From the NCBI GenBank assembly GCA_028283825.1, contig JAPWJW010000002.1, positions 496,001-560,000 of the forward strand: a stretch of 64,000 nt of DNA. Reading direction: 5' to 3'. The position numbers were made by a program, and so were the translations under genes. This DNA is from Azospirillaceae bacterium (lineage in GTDB: Bacteria; Pseudomonadota; Alphaproteobacteria; Azospirillales; Azospirillaceae). Positions 52,901 to 61,900 of this stretch are shown here, piece after piece; within the stretch, counting starts at the first letter, position 1, and each line of letters opens with the position of its first letter. A model generated the notes under the pieces. That model was not told where the DNA came from. It worked only from the letters and a program-made list of their open reading frames with translations, and made no database searches.

Positions 52901-55900
52901 TCGCCTATAGCGATACCACCGCGCTGACCGATTATGCGGTCATGCATCAATTAGCGACGATGCAGTTCAGTGGCGGTGACGTTTATATTGAGCGCGCCAT
53001 CGATGCAACGTTGCGCTCTTCCGATACACCGGGCGTTCAGACGCTGGCGGGCGATATCCAGATCGCCGAGGATTACGAGACCTATATTCAGAATCAAGCG
53101 ATGATCAACGAATTGGTCGCCGCGAACCCTAATTCCGCCTTCGCTGCCAGTTGGGTGACAGAACTCGCCATCGCGGGCCAGATGGGTTACGGCACCAGCA
53201 TCCAGGGCGGCACCTGGAGTGATAACCTGGAGGCCACGGCCGACCAGAAGGTGCTGATCGGTGGCGGCGGGAACGATGTCTACACCTTCAAGGCGGGTGA
53301 CGGTTACGTCACGGTCGATAACGGCATCTCCATCGACAACGAGCAGCGCGGCCAGCTGGAATTCAGCGGGGTGACGGGCGTCAGCTTCGTGCGCAAGGGC
53401 GTGGACCTGGTGGTCCTCACCAACGCCACCGGCGACCAGGTGACCATCTCGGGTTTCTATGCCGACAGCTTCGCGCGGGTCAGCGAGATCGATTACAACG
53501 GGACGCAGGTGACGGCGTCGCTGGCGGCCTATTACGGCAACCTGGCGGCGGGCATCACCCCGGCGGTGGATGATCCGGGCGCATCCGCCGGCATGGGCGT
53601 GGCCGGCGCCACCTATGTGCTGCCGGACAACACCTCGCTGTCGGGCGGGGTGGGCGACGACGTGCTGGACGGCAGCAGCGGCGCCGACACCCTGCTGGCC
53701 GGCGGCGGCAATGACACGCTGATCGGCAACGGCGGATCCGACATCTACGCGCTGAACGCCGCCGGCCAGCTGACGGTGGTCAACGGCGTGGCCGGCGCCG
53801 GCGCCAGCAGCGAGCTGGACATCGAGGATGGCGTCAGCAGCAGCCAGTTGAGCTTCGCCCACAGCGGCAACGACCTGGTGATCACCAGCGCCGACGGCAC
53901 CACCGAGGTGACGGTGCAGGGCTGGTTCGCCAGCGATTCCGCCAAGCTGTCCACCATCAGGCTGGGCAGCGGCGCGTCCGCGCTGACGGTGGTGTTCAGC
54001 GTGGTCGACGCCAGCAGCAACCTGGTCAGCTACACCGACGCCACGGGCCGGGTGGTGGAAAGCGTCTTCTTCACCGAGGCGGGCGCCAAGACGGTGGACT
54101 ATCAGTTCCACGCCGACGGTTCCAAGGAAGTGCTGATCTATAACGACACCCGCTACACCCTGGTCGACCAGCAGTTCGACGCGGCGGGAAACCTGCTGAG
54201 CCAGGTCGGCACCCGGCCGGACGGCTATCAGGACATCAACTACTACTTCCCCGGCACCTACATCCTCTCCGCCAGCGGCGACCAGATCACCGTGGCGAAT
54301 GGCACCACGCTGACCCTGGCCGGCAGCGGCGACACCCTGAACGCCAGCGGCACCACCCTGGTGGCCAGCGCCGCCGGCCTGAACGCCACCGACGTCTATG
54401 GCAACAACAACACCATCACCCTGAACACCAACACCACCGACAACATCGGCATCCACGGCACCGGCAACCTGGTCAACGCCACCGGCGACTGGCTGGTGGT
54501 CTATGACAACGCCCAGGCGGCGGTGACCGGTGAGAACGCGACCGTCCACGCGCGCAACAACGCCGCGGTCACCTTCAACAGCCGCAACGACATCCTGGAT
54601 GTCGAGGGCACCGGCGTCACCGCCAGCATGGCTTACGGCACGGTCAACTTCACGGCGGCGGGCCAGTCGGCCACGCTGGCGGGTGGTGAGCTGACCATCA
54701 ACGGCAGCGGCGACACGCTGACCAGCGCCGGCTTCGGCGACGCCGACCTCTACGGTTCGAATAACACCGTCACCCTGCGCGCCAGCAGCACCGACACCAT
54801 CGGCATCCACGGTGGCACCGGCGATGTGGTCAACGCCGCCGGCGACGTGATCACCGTTTACGCGGGCGCCCAGGCGACGGTCAACGGCAACAGCGCCACG
54901 GCCCATGTCCAGGCCGGCGCCTCCGTCACCATGGCCGGTAGCGGCGACGTGGTGGACGTGGACGGCGCCACCGCCACCGCCAGCCTGTCCGGCGGCACGG
55001 TGAACTTCGGCACCACCCAGCAGACGGCTACCCTGTCCGGCGCCAGCCTGGTGATCAACGGCAGCAACGACACCATCATCAGTGCCGGGCTGACCGGCGC
55101 TGATCTCTACGGCGCTGGCGACACCGTCACCCTGGCCGCGGGCGACAGCGTCGGCCTCCACGGCACCGGCGATATGGTCACCGCCGCCGGCGCCGCCGTC
55201 ACGGTGTACGAGAACCTTCAGGCGACGGTGAACGGCGACGCCGCCACAGTCCATGCCCGCAACGGCGTGTCGGTCGGCTTGTCCGGCAGCGGTGATGTGG
55301 TGGATGTGGAGGGCGCCAAGGTCACGGCTATCCTCGAAAACGGCACCATCAATTTCAGCAGCACCGGGCAGACGGCGATCATCGGCGGTTCGAGCCTGGT
55401 GATCAACGGCAACGGCGACACCATCATCAGCACGGGGCTCAGCGGCGCCGACGTTTATGGTTCCAACGACACTCTCACCCTGCTCCCCTTCCCTAGTGAC
55501 AGCGTGGGGATCCACGGCATCGGGGCGGTGCTCAACTCCGCCAACGGCGCTGCGGTGACGGTCTATGAGAACGCCCAGGCGACGGTGAACGGCAACAATG
55601 TCACCGCCCATGTCCGCAATGGCGGGTCGGTCGGCGTATCGGGCTCCAACGCCAGGGTGCTGGTGGAGGGGACCGCCGTCACGGCCGGCCTGTCCCAGGG
55701 CACGGTAAGCTTCACCGCGGCCGGTGAGACCCTGACCCTGGGCAGCGGCGGCAGCGCCGCGTTGCTGCTCGCGGGCCTGGTGGACACCCTGGCCGGCAGC
55801 GGGGCCGCGACAACCCTGGCCTCCACCGGCACCCTGAACGTGACGGGGTCGGGCGAGGTGGTGACGGACGGCATCGCCGGCGGCGTGGTCCTGTCCAGCG

Positions 55901-58900
55901 GCACCAACAACACCCTGGTGGCCACCGGCACGGGCGCCACCCTGGAAAGCGTGGGCGGCAACGCCACGCTGGTGGGCAACGGCCTGGGCAACACGCTGAT
56001 GGCGGCGGGGGGTGCGGCCGTGGCGGAGTATGACGCCGCCGGCATGACCATCAACCTGGCGGCCGGCACGGCGCTGGCGGCGGGCTCCACCACCTCCGAC
56101 ACCCTGGTCGGCATCACCAGCCTGGTGGCGGCAGGCAGCAACGACATCATCACCGGTGCCGCCGGCACCAACATCTCGGTAACCGGCAACAACGACCAGA
56201 TCCTTCTGCATGGCGGCACGATTACCATCTCCGGCGCCGTTGCCAAGGTGGAGACGCTGACGGTCGTTCCGCCGGCCCAGGCCGCCGGCACGGTGGATGT
56301 CCTGACCACCGGCGTGACCTTGAACAGCAGTGCTTCTGCCGCCATCCGGACCCTCAACATGTCCGGCGACACGCTGCTCGCGGGCTGGGGCACCTACATC
56401 GTCAACGGCGCCAACGACGACGTCGTCATCCAGGGCACCAGCGCCAGCACGGCCACCCTCAATGGCACCGGCCACCAGGTCACCCTGGGCAGCAGCAGCG
56501 TCGCGGCGACCCTGACGGGCAGCGGCGACACCGTGACCCTGACCGGCAGCACGCTGGTCGTCACCGGCGCCACCAACCTGGTGGAGACCATTGGCGGCAC
56601 CGGCGGCCTCATCTCCGTCCTGACCGACAGCGACACCATCAGCCTGGCCAGCGCCGGCGCGTCGCTGAGCATGAACAACGGCACCGCCGTCATCAGCAGC
56701 ACCGGCGACACGCTGGCCGGCACCAACGACGGCACCACGCTGACCGCTACCGGCCTGGCCCTCACCGTGGCGGGCGCCACCGGCCAGGTGCAGCGCGTCA
56801 CCGCCACCGGCGACGTCATCACCGTGCTGCCCACCGGCGCCACCCTGACCTTGGCCGGGGGTGGTGACACCCTGTCCATCGGGGGCGGCAGCACCACCCT
56901 CAGCGGCACCGGCGACACCCTGCTGGGCAGCGGCGACAGCGTCAGCCTGACGGTGGCGGGCCTGGCCCTGACCTTGGGCGACGCCTCCGCCCAGGTGGCC
57001 AGCATCGCCGGCAGCGGCGACACCATCACCGCCGTCGGCACCAACGACACCCTGACCCTGTCGGGCAGCAACGACACCCTCACCATGCCCAGCGGCACCC
57101 TGACCCTGCTGTCGGGCAGCCAGGGTGACGTCATCACGATGAGCGGTGGCACGCTGATCGCGCAGGACGGCGTCGGCGCCACGATGGCCACCACCCTGAC
57201 CGGGTCGAACGACCAGGTGGGCATGGGCGCGGGCAACACCCTTGTTCTTTCCGGCAGCAACGACGCAGTCAATGGTACGGCCGACACCGTCACTTTGTTG
57301 TCGGGCGACCAGACGGACGGCCTCTTTTTGAGCGGCAGTCGGGTGGTGGCCCAGGACAATGTGGGCAATACCTCCGGCTACGCCCTCTACGGCGACCGGA
57401 ACATCCTGACGGCCGGCGCCAGCAACACCCTGGAGGTCGGCGGCAGCAACAACAGCCTAACGGTGGCCACCAGCGGTTATGTCGGCATTTACACGGGCAG
57501 CCAAGGCAACGCCGTCACGATGAGTGGCGGTACCCTGGCCACCGAGGACGGCGTCGGCTCCACGACGGCCACCACCCTGACGGGAACCGGTGACCGGGTG
57601 AACCTGGGCGTGAACAACACCCTGGTGCTGTCGGGCAGCACCGATGTCGTCAATGGCACGACGGAGAGCCTCACGCTGCTGTCGGGCAGCCAGTCGGACG
57701 AACTGCACCTGACCAGCAGCACGCTGGTGGCCCAGGCCAATGCCTCCTACGCCCTCTACGGTGACCATGACACCCTGACGGCCGGTACCGCCAACACCAT
57801 GAACGTCGGCGGCAGCAGCGACACCCTGACGGTGGCCGGCGGTTATGTCGGCATTTACACCGGCAGCCAGGGCGACACCATCATCATGTCGGGCGGCACC
57901 ATCGCCACCCAGAACGGCGTGGGCAACACCGCCGCGATCGCCATCAACGGCAACAACGACACCATCAACCTTGCCGACAACTCCGTCGTCGTGCTGACCG
58001 GCACGGGTGAGGCGGTGGCGGCCAATAACAGCACCATCACCATCAACGCCAACTCCAGCGCCGTCATCACCGGTGTCGGCGACACCGTGCTGATGGCCGG
58101 CATCAACGCCACCGCCACGGTCTCCAGCGCCGCCGTCTCGCTGACGGCGTCCGGCGTGGGCATGACGCTGGGCGGCAGCAACGACACCATCACCGGCACG
58201 GGCACGCTGATCTCCACCGGCCTGTTGGCGGCCACCCTGGCCGGCAGCGCCGACACCCTGACCCTGCGGTCCAACAGCACCGACGGCGTGACGGTCACGG
58301 CCGGCACGGGCCATGTCATCAACGCCGTGGGTGACACCCTGGCGGTCGCCGGCCCGGCGCGGGCCTCCATCGTGGGGGCGGGCGACGTGCTGACCATGAC
58401 CGGCGGCGCCGTCGTCACCATCAACGGCGCCAAGGATGTCGTGACCACCACGTCCTCCACCCTCACGGTGGCGGGTGCCGGCGGCGTGGTCGAGACCATC
58501 GGCGGCGGCGCCAGCACCATCACCGTGCAGTCGGCCGGCGATACCATCAGCCTCAGCGGCGCCAACCAGTCGCTGACCATGAGCACCGGGACGCTGGACC
58601 TGACGGGCGGCAATGTCACGCTGGCCGGCACCACCAACCAGGTGGTGATGGCGGCGGGCACCTCGGCCACCCTGGTCGGCACGGGTGACGCGGTCTCGGC
58701 CACCAGTGCCAGCATCACCGTGGCCGGCGCCGGCACGCTGACGGCGTCCGTCACCGGCGATCATGACAGCGTCACCGTCACCTCGGCCGCCGACACGGTG
58801 ACCGTCAGCGGTGCCAGCCAGTCGGTCAACATCGGCAGCGGCACGCTGGTGCTGGCGGGCGGCACCGCCACCGTCAACGGCGCCGCCACGTCCGTCACCT

Positions 58901-61900
58901 TGGCGCCCGGCAGCGCCGAGGTCGCGACCGTCAACGGCAACGCCGACATCATCACCGGCGCCGGCGGCACCACGGTGACCGCCACCGGCACCGGCGACCT
59001 GCTGACCCTGGCCAGCGGCAGCACCGCCACCCTGACCGGCGGCGGCGACACCGCCACGGTCAACGGCGCCACGGTGGTCATCGCCGGTGCCCTGGGCCTG
59101 ACGGAGAGCATTGGCGGCGGCGGCGGCATCATTTCCATCGCCACCACCGGCACGCCGACGGCGCGCGACACCCTGACCCTCAGCGGGGCGGGACAGCAGG
59201 TCACGGCCAGCGGCCATGTCCTGACCGTCGCCGCCTCCGGTGGCCTCACCCTGACCGGCACGGGGGACCAGGTGGCCTTGGGCGCCGGCGCCGGCGCCGT
59301 GCTGAACGGCACCGGCCATGTCGTCACGCTGGCGACCGGCGCCTCGGCCCAGTTGAACGGCAGCAACGACACCGTCACGGCCGCCACCGGCGCCTCCATC
59401 CTGATTTCGACCACCGGTCTGAATGAGACCATCGCCGGCAGCGGCGGCCACGGCATTGTCAGCACGAGCGGCGATACCATCACCATCAGCGGTGCCAACC
59501 AGACGCTGACCATGAACGGCGGGCAGGTGGAGGTCACCGGTGGGCTCACCACCCTGGACGGCAGCGGCAACACCGTGACGGTGGACGCCGGCGCCACCCT
59601 GGCCATGACCATGAGCGGCAACGCTATCACGGCCAGCAACGCCGGCCTGATCATGGTGGGTGCGGGGCCGCAGACGCTCAGCGTCGGCGGCAGCGGCAAC
59701 ACCACCAGCATCGTCAACACCGGCTCCACCGTCACCCTGAATGGCGCCGGGCAGATCTTTTATGGGACCAGCGACCGGGTCACCGTCGCCTCGGGCGACG
59801 CGACGGTGTATGGCACCACCCATGCCATCACGGTCGCCAGTGGCGCCAGCGCCACGCTGGCCGGCTCGGGCGACGTGGTCACGGCTTCGGGTGCGACCCT
59901 GGGTATCGCCGGCGCCGGCACCTTGGTCAGCACCGTCAACGGCGGCAACGACACCATCATGGTGACGTCGGCGTCCGACACGCTCAGCCTCAGCGGCACC
60001 GGCCATTCGGTGGCCATGACCAGCGGCACCCTGGCCCTGCAGGCCAATGCCTCGGCCACGGTCAGCGGCGGCACCACGACCATCACCCAGGCGGCGGGCG
60101 CCGTCGCCATCCTGACCGGCAACAACGACACGGTCGCCAGCAGCAACGTCACCGCCACCCTGGCCGGGGCCGGCGGCCTGACGGCCACCATCGCCGGCAG
60201 CAACGACGTCATCACCGTCGTGCCGACGACGGGCGACGTGCTGATCCTGACCGGCAGCAACGAGGCGGTGACCGCCACCGGCACCACCATCAAGACGGCG
60301 GTGTCGACGGGCACGCTGACCCTGACCGGCCGCACCGACGTGGTGAACACCACCGCCGGCGGTGCCGTGGTCCTCACGGCCGGCAGCTCGGCCAGCCTGA
60401 CCGGCGCCAACGTCACCAGTGTCGCCACCGCCAACGGTGCCACCCTGGTCTCCAGCCGGACGAATGAGACGCTGGCGGCGGGCACGGGCGCCTCGACGCT
60501 GGAGATCACGGGCGCCGGCTACGGCCGCATCCTGGGCAACGCCAACGGCAGCACGCTGGAGGCCGTGGGGGCCGCCGGCCCCGTGGTGCTGGCCTACAGC
60601 CTGGCCAACGTGGCGGTCAACCTGGCGACCAACACCGCCAAGATCAACGGCGCCAGCACGGCCGACACGCTGATCGGCCTGAGCGTGGTGTCTGTGTCGG
60701 GCACCGGCGACACGCTGATCGCGGGTACGGGCGCTGCCACCCTGCAAAGCACGGGTGGGACCACCACCATGGTGGCCACCGGCCAAGGCAGCACCCTGCA
60801 GGCGGCCGGCGGCGCCGTCGTTGCCTCCTACGCCGGTGACAACCTGGTCATCAGCCTGGGGGCCGGCAGCGGCACGGCCAAGGTCTCGGGCGCCAGTGCG
60901 GCCGATGTGCTGACGGGCATCACCACCCTCAGCCTGGGTGGGCACAACGACACGGTCACCGCGACCGGGGCGACGATCTCGCTGACCGCATCGGCGCCGA
61001 CCGCGACCATTGGTGGCAGCGGCAACACCGTCGCCGTCGTCTCGGGCCAGGGGCTGATCACCGTCACCGGGCAGACCGAGCACGTGGCCTTTGCCGTGGG
61101 CGGCAGCATGGCGTTGTCGGCCGGGGCCTCGGCCACGGTCACCGGCGTCGCGGGTGGCGGCACCATCACCGCCAATGGCGCATCGGTGGTTTCCAGCCGT
61201 ACGGGTGAGACCCTGGTGGCCGGCACCGGTGCCTCCACGCTGGAGATCACCGGCGGTGCCAGCGGCACCATCCGGGGCAACGCCAACGGCAGCACGCTGG
61301 AGGCGGTGGCTGCTGGGAGCGTCCTGGCCGCCTACAGCCTGAACAACCTGGCCGTCAATCTGGCGACCAACACCGTCAAGGTGAACGGCGCCAGCGTCAG
61401 CGACACGCTGGTGGGCATCAATGCGGTGTCCACGTCGGGCAACAACGGCACCCTTATCGGTGGCGGCAACACCACCACGCTGATCGCCACCGGTGTCGGC
61501 AACACGTTGATCGCCGGCACGGGCATCACCTCGCTGGTGTCCAGCGGCCTGGGCAACACGCTCAGCGCCGGCGCCAGCGGCGCCACAGCGGTGGCGGTCT
61601 ACAACACCGATAACATCTCGGTGGACCTGTCGCTGGATCCGGAACAGGCGACCCTGCGCGACACCGCCGGGAACATCTTGGGCATGGACGTCCTCTACGG
61701 CATCAACAACGTGCTGGTGAACGGCAGCCATTCCACCATCGTGGCCAACCTTGGGCTCGATACGCTGGTGGTCAACGGCTACGACGACACGCTGATGTCC
61801 AGCCATGGGGTGGGCGCCACCACGTTGGTGGCCAACGGTGGCTCCAACACCCTGGTGACCGACGGCGGGCTGGGTGTGGTCGCCGGCTACGAGGCCGATG

